DNA from: M0027 sp021713415
GTDB lineage: Bacteria; Pseudomonadota; Gammaproteobacteria; Francisellales; Francisellaceae
Direction: 5' to 3'
Length of the DNA: 64,000 nt
Assembly: GCA_021713415.1 (NCBI GenBank)
Contig: JAKJJQ010000002.1
Coordinates: 54,159-118,158, forward strand
The position numbers and the translations under genes are program-made. Positions within the stretch are counted from its first letter, which is position 1. Every line of letters starts with the position of its first letter. Below the pieces are notes generated by a model that was not told where the DNA came from, made no database searches, and was given only the letters and a program-made list of their open reading frames with translations. Positions 42,001-57,000 of this stretch are shown here, one piece after another.

Positions 42001-45000
42001 CAACTTTGGCTGATTATAAGGCATTTTTCGATACAGTCACTTATGAAAATTCTTCAGATAACCCGGATGTAACACAAAGAGAAATAGAGTTTATTGGCAA
42101 TGATGGTGATATTAATTCAAATATTGCAACGGTTTATGTCAATATGACAGCAACCAATGATGCACCAGATTTAGATTTAATTAGCTTTGCACAATTAGGT
42201 GCTGATATTGATGGTGAGGCTTCAGGTGATCAAAGTGGTCGCTCTGTTTCATTTAATGCTTCAGGTACACGCGTTGCAATTGGTGCTTTCCAAAATACTG
42301 CTGGTACAGGTCATGTTCGTGTTTATGACTGGGATGGTTCTTCTTGGAATCAGGTTGGCTTAGATATTGATGGTGAGGCTATAGGTGATCAAAGTGGTTA
42401 TTCGGTTGCCTTAAGTGATGATGGACTTCGCCTAGTTGTTGGTGCGCCTCAAAATACAGGTGGCCTAGGTCATGTGCGCATCTATGATTGGGATGGCTCT
42501 TCTTGGAATCAATTAGGTAGTGATATTGATGGTGAAAATGCAGGCGACGAAAGCGGCTGGTCAGTTGCAACTAACGAAGATGGTTCAATTATTGCTGTAG
42601 GTGCAAGATTAAATGCCGATAGCGGTGCTAATAGCGGTCATGTCAGATTATATCAATATAATGGTACGGCTTGGGTGCAGTTAGGTTCAGATATTGATGG
42701 AGAGGCAGCGAATGACTTTAGTGGTTGGTCAGTTGATTTAAGTGATGATGGCTTTAGAGTTGCCATTGGTGCAAGAGCGAATGATGCTGGTGGTTCAGAT
42801 CGCGGCCATGTACGTATTTATGATTATAATGGTACAGCCTGGGTACAAGTAGGTGCAGATATTGATGGCGAGGCAGATGGTGATGAAAGTGGCTATTCAG
42901 TCTCATTTAGCTCAGATGGTTCTCGCATAGCCATTGGTGCCAATCAAAATGATGATGCGGGTAATAATAGTGGCCATGTCAGAATATACGAATATAATGG
43001 CGCAGCTTGGGTACAATTAGGTTTAGATATTGACGGTGAAGCAGCCAATGATAATAGTGGTGTCTCAGTCTCCTTAAGTGCTGATGGTAGAATGGTTGCC
43101 ATTGGTGCAATTGGTAATTCGGATAATGGTGCTGCAAGTGGTCATGTGCGTATTTATAAATATGATGACGCTAATTGGGTATTATTAGGTGCAAGTACCG
43201 TCTTTGGTTCAGATATTGATGGTGAGGCTGCTTCTGATTTCAGTGGTTTCTCTGTTTCATTAAGTGATGATGGCACGCGTGTTGCTATTGGTGCGCCAAA
43301 TAATGATGGTTTAACAGGTCATGTTAGAGTCTATGAGTTAGTTTCAGCCTCAGAAACCATTACCGTTAACGAAGGTGATCCTGCTGCAATTATTTATCCA
43401 GAATATTTAATTAGCGATGTTGATGATGACTTTATGGAATCAGCAACGGTTTCAATCACACTTGCAACCTATCAAGCAGGTGAGGATGTCTTATCATTTA
43501 ATAGCATATTTGCAACTTCAATCGGTGTGACAGGTAATGTGGTTGGTAATGTGATTACCTTTACTTCAGATACGCCAAATGATGTCACTAAAGTAGAATA
43601 TGAGCAATTATTAGCGACAGTGACTTATGAAAATACAGCGGGTGATGAACCTAATTCTACACAGCGTGAAGTGCATTATATGGTTAATGATGGTGATACC
43701 AATTCAAATATTTCAACTGTATTTATTGATGTCTTATCAGTGAATGATCCGCCAACATTGACAGCTGATTCTTTAGGCGTTTTGCAACAATTAGGATTGG
43801 ATATCGATGGTGAAGCAACAGGAGATCAATCTGGTTCAGCAGTTGCAGTCAGTGCTGATGGCTTAACCATAGCAGTTGGCGCGCCTCAAAACGATGATAC
43901 AGGTAATAATAGTGGGCATACACGCATTTATCAGTATGATGGTACAGCTTGGGTGCAGTTAGGTAATGATTTGGCAGGTGAAGCGCTAGGTGATGAATCT
44001 GGCTATAGTGTTGCATTAAGTGCAGATGGCACTAGAGTTGCTATTGGGGCGCCATTTAATGATGCAGGTGGTGCAGGAACAGATAATCGTGGTCATGTAC
44101 GTATTTTTGACTGGGATGGTTCTTCGTGGAATCAGGTAGGCGCTGATATCGATGGAGAAGCTGCAAGTGATAAATCAGGCTGGTCAGTTAGCTTAAGTAA
44201 TGATGGTGATACCGTTGCCATTGGTGCTGTTGATAATGATGGTACATTCTTAAACGGCGGTCATGTTAGAGTCTTTGAATACAATGGAACAAGCTGGATA
44301 CAGAAAGGAATAGATCTTGAAGCAAGTGCAGCTGATGATAACTTTGGAGATTCAATTGCCTTAAGTAATGATGGTGATACGCTCGTTGTTGGCTCACCTG
44401 ATAGTAATATCAATGGTAATAACAGTGGTATGGTGCAAGTCTTTAACTGGAATGGCGCAGCTTGGATTCAATTAGGTGTAGATCTTCCAGGTGAAGCATT
44501 AACCGATAACTTCGGTGGTGCAGTCTCAATTAATGGTGATGGAACCATTATTGCCGCTGGTGCGCATCAAAATGATGGTAATGGAGCAGGTAGTGGTCAT
44601 GTTAGAGTATTCGAATGGGATGGTGCAACTTGGAATCAGTTAGGTGTTGATATTGATGGAGAAGCGGCTACTGACCAATCAGGTTATTCTGTTGCCTTAA
44701 GTGATGATGGTCAAACTGTGGTTATTGGTGCAAGGAATAATGATGGTTCATTTGCAGATGCAGGCCATGTGAGAATTTATGAATATGATGGAGCAAACTG
44801 GATACAAAGTGGCGCTGATATCGATGGTGAAACGAATAATGATAACTCAGGCTATGCTGTTGCAGTTAGTGCTGATGGAAATATGATTGTTATTGGTGCA
44901 CTAGATAATGATGGCCCAGGTGTAATCACAGATAATAGGGGTCATGTACGTGTCTATTCACAGTTAATGATTGATTATACTGAAAATGACCCAGCAGTGA

Positions 45001-48000
45001 CTTTATTTGATAATGCTAGTATTTCAACGATTGAGTCAGGTCAGACAATTACGCAATTTACTTTTGAAGTAGAAAATGTATTAGATAGTGATGAAGTTTT
45101 ACATATCGATGGTTTAGCCGTTGATATTACAGTGACTAATCCAACTGTTGGTACAACAAGCTTAGGGTTTGATGTTAGTGTTGTATTTGCTTCTGGTACA
45201 GCAACAATTACTTTAATACATAATGCTGCAGGTGTTACAACGCTGCAAGCGGAAGGTTTAGTCGATGGATTGCAATATGAGCATACATCAGAAGATCCAA
45301 CAGAAGGTGTTAGAACCATTACCATTACAAGCTTAACGGATGATGGTGGTACAGCTAATGGAGGTGATGATACAGGCGAAGTTTCAATTACGACATTGGT
45401 TAATGTTATTGCTGTAAATGACCCACCAATTAATAGTGTGCCAGGCGCACAAAATACACCTGAAGATACGGATTTAGTCTTTAATGCAGGTAATAGTAAT
45501 TTAATTAGTATTTCAGATGTTGATGCAACAAATGCAGAAGTATCATTATCGGTATTAAACGGTATTTTAACCTTATCACAAGTAACGGGTTTAACTTTTA
45601 GTAGTGGTGGTAATGGTGAAGGTTCAATGACCTTCAGTGGTACGATTGTAGATATTAATAATGCCTTAAACGGTTTAATTTACTCGCCAGATGATAATTA
45701 TAATGGTGCTGATACATTAACGATTGATACGAATGATTTAGGTGAAACAGGTACAGGTGGTACACAAAGTGATATTGATAATATCAGCATTACAGTTAGC
45801 TCAGTTAATGATGCTCCTGAATTAGGTTTTGTTAAGTTCGATCAAGTGGGTAGTGATATTGATGGTGAGGCAGGCAGTGATTTAAGCGGTGTTTCAATTG
45901 ATGCAAGTGATGATGGTAGTCGCATTGTCATAGGTGCGCCAGGTAATAATGGTACGACAGGCCATGTTAGAATTTATGAACTACAACTAGGTGTTTGGAC
46001 GCAGTTAGGTAGTGATATTGATGGAGAAGCTGCTGGTGATTTAAGTGGTTTCTCTGTTGCGATGAATGCAGATGGTTCACGTGTTATTATTGGTGCTTAT
46101 GGAAATAATGCACTTCAGGGGCATGCAAGAATATTTGAGTGGGATGGTTCAAGTTGGAATCAAGTTGGTTTAGATATTGATGGTGAAGTTGTAGGGGATC
46201 AAAGTGGTCATGCGGTTTCTATCAGTTCAGATGGTAATACAGTTGCCATAGGTGCTAGATCAAATGATGATTTTGCAGCTGATAGTGGTCATGTGCGTAT
46301 CTTTAATTGGGATGGTTCAAGTTGGAATCAAGTTGGCTTAGATATTGATGGTGAAGCTGCAAATGACTTTAGTGGTTGGGCTGTTGATTTAAGTGCAGAT
46401 GGCATGCGAGTTGCCATTAGTGCAAGAAATAATGATGGTACTGCTAATGAAAGCGGTCATGTTAGAGTATTTGAATGGGATGGTGCAGCTTGGAATCAAC
46501 TAGGCTCAGATATTGATGGTGAAGCATTAAATGATCTAAGTGGGCATTCGATTGATTTAAGTGATGATGGATCAACATTAGCTATTGGTGCAATTCAAAA
46601 TGATGGAAGTGCACCAGATAGTGGTCATGTAAGAGTATTTGAATGGGATGGTGCTACTTGGAATCAACTAGGCTCAGATATTGATGGAGAGGCTGCTGAT
46701 GATTGGTCGGGTTGGTCTGTTTCTTTAAGTGAAGATGGTTCTCGCTTAGCAATTGGCGCCAGTGAAAATGATGGTAACGGCTCAAATAGCGGTCAGGTAC
46801 GTATTTATGAATGGAATCCTGATAGTTCAGATTGGACATTATTAGGTATCAATACGGTTGCAGGTTCTGATATTGATGGTGAAGCAGCTGAAGATAAACT
46901 AGGTCGTAGCGTTGTCTTATCAGCCGATGGTACGCGAGTTTTTGCAGGTGCACCATTTAATGATGATGCACCAGGTAGTGATGGCGGTAGTGTTCGTGTA
47001 TTTGATTTAATTTCAACGCTAGAGAGCGCAACGTATACAGAAGGGGGTGGGCCTGTTGTACTTTATCCTGAGATTTCAATTATTGATGTTGATGATACGG
47101 ATATGGAAAGTGCAATTGTTACGATTACTAATTTCCAAGATGGTGATTACTTAGACTTTAATATATCACTAGCTACCTCATTAGGTATTTCTTCTTCATT
47201 TTATGTTGCTTCTACCGGTGAATTATTATTTACAGGTACTGCAACAATCGCAGAGTATGAATCATTATTAGCGACAGTTGAATTCCTAAATAATAAAGCA
47301 GATCCAGATACAACAAATCGTATCATTGAGTTTGTTGTTAATGATGGCGATGATGACTCAAATATTGCAACGATTAATTTAACCGTTAATGCAGTGAATA
47401 ATGACCCTTCAGTTGAATTAGTCGACTTTGAGCAAGTCGGTGCTGATATAGTAGGAGAGGCAGCATCAGATGTATTTGGTGATGCGGTATCATTTAATAC
47501 CAGTGGTACAGTATTGGCTGTTGGTGCAAGAAATAATGATGGTAATGGCTCTAATAGTGGTCATGTACGTATTTATGATTGGGATGGCACAAATTGGGTG
47601 CAACGTGGTAGTGATATCGATGGTGAAGCAGCAGGCGATAACTCAGGTAATAAGGTTGTATTAAGTGCCACAGGTGACTCAGTTGCAATTTCTGCAATTG
47701 CTAATGATGCTGGTGGTAATAATCGTGGTCATGTGCGTATCTTTGATTGGGATGGCTCTAATTGGGTACAACGCGGTAGCGATATTGATGGCGATGTTGA
47801 CTTTGATCTATCAGGTGGCGGCCTTGGTTTCAGTTCAGATGGTAATGTTGTTGCGATTAGTGCGTTATTACACTCAGGTCCAGGTGCACAAACAGGTCAA
47901 TTACGCTTATTCTATTGGGATGGCTTTAATTGGCAGCAGCGTGGTGCAGATATTTATGGTGAGGCTTCAGAAACAAGTTCTATACGTGGTGTTGATCTAA

Positions 48001-51000
48001 ATGGTGATGGTACAACAGTTGTTGTTGGTGAAGATTTAAATGATGCAGGCGGTCTTAACCGAGGTCAGGCAAGAGTCTATGACTTCAATGGTATTAGTTG
48101 GGTACAACGTGGCTTAGATATTGAAGGTTTAGCTAATTCTGATGAGTTAGGTTCAGATGTGGCAATTACTGCAGATGGTGATAGTATTGCCATTTTAACT
48201 AAGCGTCATGCGACAGGTACAGTTGATAGCGGTTATGCTGTCATTTATGACTGGGATGGTGCAGCATGGGTACAACGTGGCGCGATTATTGAAGGTGAAG
48301 CTGATGATGATACGGTAGTAAATGGATCAATTGATATCAGCGCCGATGGTTCAATCGTTGTTATTGGTGCTAAAAGTAATGATGGCGGTGGCTTAAATAG
48401 TGGCCACACGCGTATCTATCATTGGAATGGTACAAGTTGGGTTCAGTGGGCTGTCGATATTGATGGTCAAGCAGCGGGAGACTTATCAGGTCAGGATGTT
48501 AGCTTAAGTGGTGATGGTACGCGACTTGCCATTGGCGAGCAAGGTGCTGCATCGAATGGTCAGGTGCGTGTATTTGATATTACAATTTTAGATGTTGATC
48601 CAACTTCATCACCTACACCATCATTAGATTATACAGAAGGTGATGGTGCGCAAACATTGCATCCACAATTCTCAATTCTTGATTTTGATGATACGGATAT
48701 GGAAAGCGCAACAATTGCAATTACTAATAATTATGTTCAAGGTGAAGATGTATTAGACTTTAGTGATACAGCGTCAATTACAGGTGTATGGAATGCGACA
48801 ACGGGTGTCTTGGTCTTATCAGGTACTGATAGTAAAGAAAATTATGAAATAGCGCTTGCTTCTGTTACTTATCAGAATAATTCAGATACGCCAGATACGA
48901 ATCAAAGAACAGTCTCTTTCTTTGTTGATGATGGTGATGCCTTATCAACTGCTGCAACAACTAGAATTGATATTACAGCGGTTAATGACCCGCCAGAGGT
49001 TGAGTTTATTATCTTTAATCAACAAGGTGTAGATATTCAAGCTGAAGCAATAGATGATCGATTAGGCCGTGCAGTGAGCATGAGTTTAGATGGTTCAAGA
49101 GTTGCAGTTGCAGCACATTTAAATGATGGTAATGGTGTAAGTAGTGGTCATGTTAGAGTCTTTGATTGGGATGGTACTAATTGGGTTCAAGCAGGCGCTG
49201 ATATTGATGGTGAAGCAGCTTTTAATCAATCCGGTAATAGTATTTCACTTAGTTCTGATGGATTACGCTTAGCGATTGGCGCAGATTTTAACGATGGTAA
49301 TGGTGCTGATAGTGGTCATGTACGCGTTTATGAATGGGATGGTAGTGCTTGGAATCAACTTGGAATAGATTTAGATGGTGAGGCAGCAGGCGATGAATTT
49401 GGTGGCAGTGTTGCCTTAAACTCAGATGGTAGCCGTTTAGCTGTTGGCGCTGTTGAAAATAATTCTGGTCAGGGCCATACGCGTATCTTTGAATGGGATG
49501 GTAGTGCTTGGAATCAATTAGGGCTTGATTTAGATGGTGAAGCTATAGGTGATAATTCCGGTAATAGTGTTGCATTATCAGCTGATGGTAATCGTGTTGC
49601 AATTGGTGCGACATTAAATGATGATGCAGGTACTAATAGAGGTCATGTGCGTCTTTATGATTGGAATGGTACAGCTTGGGTTCAAGTTGGTCTTGATATT
49701 GATGGTGAAGCCAATCAAGATCAATCTGGTAGTAGTGTTACCTTATCAGCTGATGGTTCTCGTGTTGCCATTGGTGCAATTTTCAATGATGGTAACGGTG
49801 CAGATTCAGGTCATGTTCGTGTTTATGAGTTTAATGGTGCGAACTGGATTCAAATTGGTTCAGATATTGATGGTGAAGCTGCAACGGATGAGTCAGGAAA
49901 CAGTATTTCATTCAGTGCAGATGGCTTAAGATTAGCGATTGGTGCTGGAAAGAATGATAATATCAATGGTACACAAGCAGGCCATGTAAGAATTTATGAC
50001 TGGGATGGTTCAGATTGGGTACAAATTGGTTTTGATATCGATGGTCCTGCAACCGATGAAATTTTTGGTTTTGATGTTGCAATGAGTGGTGATGGTGAAC
50101 ATGTCGCTATTGGTGCTCACTTACATGATGGTATTGGGGTTCAAAGTGGTTTAGTTAGAGTATTTGAATTAACTTCAGTTACGTCATCACTAAGTTATAC
50201 AGAAAATGATGGCGCAGTAATTCTTGCAACTGAATTTGATGTCTCTGATGTTGATGATACCGATATGGAAAGTGCAACAATTGCTATTACTGGTAACTTT
50301 ATTCAAGGAGAGGATTTCTTAAGCTTTACTAATACGGTGAATATCTCAGGTAGTTATGATTCATTAACTGGTATTTTAACTTTAGTTGGAACCGATACAA
50401 AAGCAGCTTATGAATCAGCTTTAGCGTCAATTACCTATGAAAACACCTCAGATGATTTATCAATTTTACAAAGAACAGTCCAGTTTACGGTCAATGATGG
50501 TGATAGCCAATCTAATATCGCGACTGTCACAATTAATATGACAGCGGTGAATGATGCGCCGGAATTAGATTTGATTGATTTTGAACAATTAGGTTTAGAT
50601 ATTGCAGGTGATGCAGCTGGAGATCAAAGTGGACGCTCGGTTTCTTTAAGTTCAGATGGTCAAAGAATGGCGATTGGCTCTTGGCTAAATGATGATGGTG
50701 GTTTAAATAGTGGTCATGTGCGTATCTTTGAATGGGATGGTAGTGCTTGGAATCAATTAGGCTTGGCTATTGCTGGTGAAGCTGCGAGTGATATTAGTGG
50801 TTATTCAGTTTCACTAAGTGCAAATGGTTCTCGAGTTGCTATTGGTGGGTCTGATAATGATGGTAATGGCAGTGATGCAGGCCATGTACGTATTTATGAC
50901 TGGGATGGTTCAGCTTGGAATCAGGTTGGTAGTGATATTGATGGTGAAGCAGCAGATGATAATAGCGGCTTTTCTATTTCATTAAGTAATGATGGAAGTA

Positions 51001-54000
51001 CACTTGCAATTGGTGCAATTGGTAATGACGGTAATGGTGTAGACAGTGGTCATGTTAGAATTTATCAGTTTAATGGCACAGCTTGGGTGCAAATGGGTTC
51101 AGATATTGATGGAGAGAGTGCAAATGACTTTGCAGGAAGAGTTTCACTTAGTTCAGATGGTAAACGTGTAGCGATTGGTGGAATATTAAATGATGGTAAT
51201 GGTGCTGATAGTGGTCATGTACGTATTTATGAATGGAATGGTTCTGACTGGAGTCAACTTGGTTTAGATATTGATGGGGAGAATGCAGGTGATGGGGCAG
51301 GTATATCGATGGCTCTTAATGCAGATGGTTCGCGAGTTGTTATTGGAGCTTGGTTAAATGCTGATGCAGGTGTAGCTTCTGGTCATGTACGTATTTATGA
51401 TTGGGATGGTAGTGCTTGGAATCAAGTTGGTAGTGATATTGATGGTGAAGCTGCAGGAGATCGAAGCGGTACATCGGTTTCTATAAGCGAAGATGGTGAG
51501 CGTATAGCTATAGGTGCTTATTTAAATGATGGTAATGGAGCGGATTCAGGTCATGTGCGTATTTATGATTTCAATGGCAGTGACTGGGCTCAAATTGGTG
51601 GTATGGATATCGATGGAGAAGCAGCAGGAGATAATAGTGGTGTTGCTGTTTCATTAAGTGCAGATGGTGCTCGAGTTGCAATTGGTGCAACATTAAATGG
51701 TGATGGTGGTGCACAAAGTGGTCATGTCAGGGTCTTTGATTTAGTCTCCGTTTTAGAAACGATTAGTTATACTGAAAATGATCCAGCAACCATTATACAT
51801 CCAGAGTTCTCAGTTAGTGATCTAGATGATATAGATATGGAAAGTGCAACGGTTGCTATTACTGGCAACTTTGTTAGTGGTGAGGATATATTAAGCTTTA
51901 CAGATACTGCAAATATTACAGGTATCTGGTCAGCAACTACGGGTGTTTTAACATTAATAGGAACAGATACAAAAGCTGCTTATGAAGTTGCACTGGCTAG
52001 TGTTACGTATGAAAATACATCAGATAACCCTGATGTAACGCAACGTCAAGTAGATTTCTATGTTAATGATGGTGATGCACAGTCAAATGTTGCAACGGTT
52101 AATATTGATATTACAGCTATCAATGATGCACCAGAATTAGGTTTAATTGACTTTGAGCAATTAGGTGCAGATATTGATGCCCAAGCATTAGGTGATCGAT
52201 TCGGGTGGTCGGTCTCCTTAAATGGTGATGGTAGTCGCATGGCTGTTGGTGCTGCATATAGCGACAGCAATGGCGGTGACAGTGGTCAAGTACAAATTTT
52301 CGAATGGGATGGCTCAAGCTGGAATCAGATGGGAGCTGATATTGATGGTGCAGGAGTTTCTGCTCAAACAGGTAGAAGTGTTACTTTAAGTACTGATGGT
52401 TCGAGAGTTGCCATTGGTGAGCCTGGAAGTGGTAATGGTCAAGTACGTATTTTTGAATGGGATGGTAGTAACTGGAGTTTATTAGGCTCAGCAATTGTAG
52501 GTGAAGCACCTGGTGACTTCAGTGGTGTAGCCATTGACTTTAACGCTAGTGGTTCACGAGTAGTAATTGGTGCAAGTAGTAATGATGGCAATGGTAGTAG
52601 TAGTGGTCATGTGCGTATCTACGAATATAATGGTTCAGCTTGGGCGCAATTAAGCCTTGATATTGATGGTGAATTCGCTGGAGATAATAGTGGTTTCTCA
52701 GTAGCCTTTAATGATATTGGTGATCGAGTAGTTATTGGTGCACGTTATAGTGATGATAATGGTGTTCATAGTGGTCATGCTCGTATTTTTGAATACGATG
52801 GCAGTACTTGGAATCAAATGGGTACTGATATCATCGGCGAAGCAGCAAGTGATGAAAGCGGGTATTCAGTTAGCTTTAATGCATTAGGTACTCGTGTAGC
52901 GGTAGGTGCAACCAATAATGACGATGGTGGTAATAATTCAGGTCATGTGCGTATTTTTGAGTGGGATGGCGCAAGCTGGAATCAGTTAGGTTCAGATATC
53001 GATGGTGAGGCAGCAAATGATGAAAGCGGTTACTCAGTTAGTTTAAGTGCTGATGGTGAACGATTAGCGGTAGGTGCACCATTTAATGATGGTAGTGGTA
53101 ATGATGCAGGCCATGTAAGAGTTTATGATTATAATGGTACGGATTGGGTACAAATTGGTTCAATGGATATAGATGGTGAGGCAGCAGATGATGAAAGTGG
53201 CTTCTCCGTTTCATTAAGTCGTGATGGTCAAAGATTGGCGATTGGTGCACTATTGAATGATGCAACTGGATTAGATGCAGGTCAAGTCCGCGTTTATGAT
53301 TTGATCTCAGTATTAGAAACGATTACTTATACAGAAAATGATCCAGTAACGATTATTCATCCAGAGTTTTCAATTACTGATCCAGATGATACCGATATGG
53401 AAAGTGCAACCATTGCAATTACTGGTAATTATGCTCAAGGTGAAGATAGGCTTACATTTGTTGATACAGTCAATATTACAGGAACGTTTAATTCTATTAC
53501 TGGTATATTAACTTTAATCGGTACGGATACGAAGTTAGCATATGAACAAGCATTAGCTTCAGTGACTTATCATAATACTTCAGATAATCCATCAACCTTA
53601 CAACGAACCGTTGATTTTTATGTTAATGATGGTGATCTTCAGTCAAATCTTGCAACGGTATTAATTGACGTTGTAGCGGTTAATGATGCACCAGATTTAA
53701 GTTTAGTTAATTTATTACAGCAATTAGGAAGTGATATTGATGCAGAAGCTGCAGAGGATCGCTTTGGTACAAGTGTTGCAACCAATCTTGATGGTAGTCG
53801 TATTGTAGTGGGAGCAGCATTAAATGATGGTACAGGGCCTAATGCGGGACATGCTCGAGTATTTGACTGGAACGGTACTAACTGGGTTCAAGTTGGTAGT
53901 GACATTGATGGTGAGTTAGCAGGTGATAATTCAGGGACAGCTGTAGCTATGAGTGATGATGGCATGCGTATTGCCATCGGTGCAGATCTAAATGATGGTG

Positions 54001-57000
54001 CGGCTTTAACTGCAGGTCATGTTCGAGTATTTGAGTGGGATGGTTCAAGTTGGAATCAATTAGGTTTAGATATTGATGGTGAAGCTGCAAATGATGAGTC
54101 GGGTTCACACATTTCAATGAGTGCAGATGGGTTTACTGTTGCAATTGGTGCAACGTTTAATAATGCATCAGCAGGTCATGTTAGAATTTATGATTGGGAT
54201 GGCTCAAGCTGGAATCAACGAGGGCTTGATATTGACGCATTAGCTGGTGATGAAAGTGGTGTGGTTGCTATGAGCTCTGATGGTAACCGAATTATCGTTG
54301 GGCGACCTTTAAATGATGTGGGTGATACAAATTCTGGTCAAGCCGTTATTTATGATTGGGATGGAACCAATTGGACTCAGGTTGGTGCTACTATTGATGG
54401 TGCTAACTTTGAAGGTCAATTTGGTATTACAGTGTCAATTAGTGCCGATGGTAATCGTGTTGCAATTGGTGAAGATCGCTTTGATGGTGGACCTGGTGGA
54501 AATTTAGTTGGCTATACTTATGTCTATGATTGGAACGGTACAAATTGGGTTCAAGCAGGAACAGAAATTCCAGGCGATGGTGTTGGTGATGATAGTTATT
54601 ATATGTCTTTAAGTTCTGATGGTGAGCGCTTAGCCATTGGTGGGCCATTTAATAATGGAAATGGTTCAGATAGTGGCCATGTGCGTATTTATGACTGGAA
54701 TGGTTCTACCTTGGATTGGGTTTTAATTGGTGGTAGCGACATCGTTGGTGAAGCTGCAGGTGACCGAAGCGGCTCAAGTGTTGCATTAAGTGCTGATGGT
54801 AAAAGAGTTGTAATTGGTGCAGGATTAAATGCTGATACAGGTAGTAATGCAGGTCATGTAAGAGTTTATGAGTTAGTTTCAATTTCTGAGACGATAAGCT
54901 ATAGCGAAGGTGATGGTGATATTGTAATTTATGATGAATTCTCAATTACCGATATTGATGATGACTTTATGGAGTCAGCAACAGTTACAATTACGCCAGC
55001 AACTTATCAAGGTGGTGAAGATTATTTAGCATTTAATACAACCTATGCAACTTCAATTGGTGTAAGCGGTAACTTCTTTAATGGCGTATTAACGTTTACT
55101 TCAGATACAGTTAACACAGTAACCAAATCAGAGTATGAGTTATTATTGGCAACTGTCACTTATGAAAATACCTCAAGTAACCCAGATACCACTCAGCGTG
55201 TCGTTGAATATATTGTTAATGATGGCGATGCTAATTCAAATATTGCTACAGTGATGATTGATGTTACTGCAGTTAATAATGCACCAGATTTAAGCTTAAT
55301 CATTGCAGCACAACAATTGGGTGCAGATATTGATGGTGAAGCAGCAGATGACGAAAGTGGTTACTCAGTTTCATTTAGTGCAGATGGTAGTATTGTTGCT
55401 ATTGGTGCAGCTGAAAATGATGCTGGTGGTGCTCAAGCAGGCCATGTTCGTATCTTCCAATGGGATGGTTCAAGTTGGAATCAGCTAGGTTTAGATATTG
55501 ATGGTGATAGTCCCTTAGATAATACAGGTTATAGTGTTTCATTAAGTAGTGATGGTTTAACCGTTGCAATAGGTTCACCAGCTGATTTAGCTAATGGTTC
55601 AGTGAGTGTCTATAACTGGGATGGCTCTTCTTGGAATCAAGTGGGTGCTAAGATTGTTGGTGAAGCAGCAACTGATTTCTTTGGTTCAACCGTTTATTTA
55701 AATGGTGATGGTACTCGATTAGCTATTAGTGGTCCAGCAAATGATGGTGCAGGTGTAGATTTAGGTCATATAAGAATCTATGAATACAATGGTAGTGCCT
55801 GGGTGCAACTTGGTGGTGATATCGATGGTTTACCTACCGGTGGTTTATTGGGTGATCGAAAAGGTATTGCATTTACTGAAGATGGTAATCGCATTGCAGT
55901 TGCAGAAAGATTAAGTGATGTTAATGGCGTTGATAGTGGTCAGGTGCGTGTTTATGATTTTGACGGTGCCAATTGGGTGCAAGCAGGTTTAAATTTAGAT
56001 GGTTCAGCTGCAGGTGAACAGTATGGGTTTAGTGTATCGTTAAGTTCAGATGGTAATCGTCTTGCAATTGGCGGGATTTCATATGATGTCGGGCCAGGTA
56101 ATACAGATGAAGGGTATGTCCAAACGTTTGATTGGAATGGGGCTAATTGGGTTCAAGTAGGCTCAGATATTATCGGGAGTATTGGCATTGAGCAAGCTGG
56201 CTCACATGTTTCATTAAGCGCTGATGGTCAGCGTTTGGTAGTTGGCGCTACTGGCAATGATGATGGTGGTATCGATGCAGGTCAAGTACGTATTTATGAC
56301 TTCAATGGTACAGATTGGGTACAAGTAAGCGTTAGTATTAATGGTGAAACAGCAGCTGATTTCTCTGGCTATATTGCAGAGATTAGTGCTGATGGCAAGC
56401 GTGTTGCAATTAGCTCGGTATGGAATGATGATGCTGGTAATAATGCTGGGCAGGTTAGAATCTTTGAGTTAGTTTCAGTTTCTGAGAGCATAAGTTATAG
56501 CGAAGGTGATGGTGATATTATCATTTATGATGAATTCTCAATTACCGATGTTGATGATGACTTTATGGAGTCAGCAACGGTTGTTATCTCTTCAGGATAT
56601 CAAGCAGCAGAAGATGTATTAACTTATGATGCGGCATTTGCAACTTCAATTGGTGTTACAGGTGTGATTTCAGGTGATACAATTACCTTTACTTCAGATG
56701 TTGTTGATGATGTTACTAAGACAGAGTATGAACAGTTATTAGCAACCGTTCGTTATGAAAATACATCAGATAACCCTGATGTAACGCAGCGTCAAGTTGA
56801 TTTCTATGTCAATGATGGTGATGCACAATCTAATGTTGCAACGGTGAATATTGATATTACAGCCGTTAATGATCCGCCAGAGCTAAACTTTATGGAATTA
56901 AACCAAATTGGTAGTGATATTGATGGTGAATCTAGTGCTGATAGATCAGGAAGTGCAGTTGCAACAAGTGCAGATGGTAGTCGAGTTGTAATTGGCGCTC

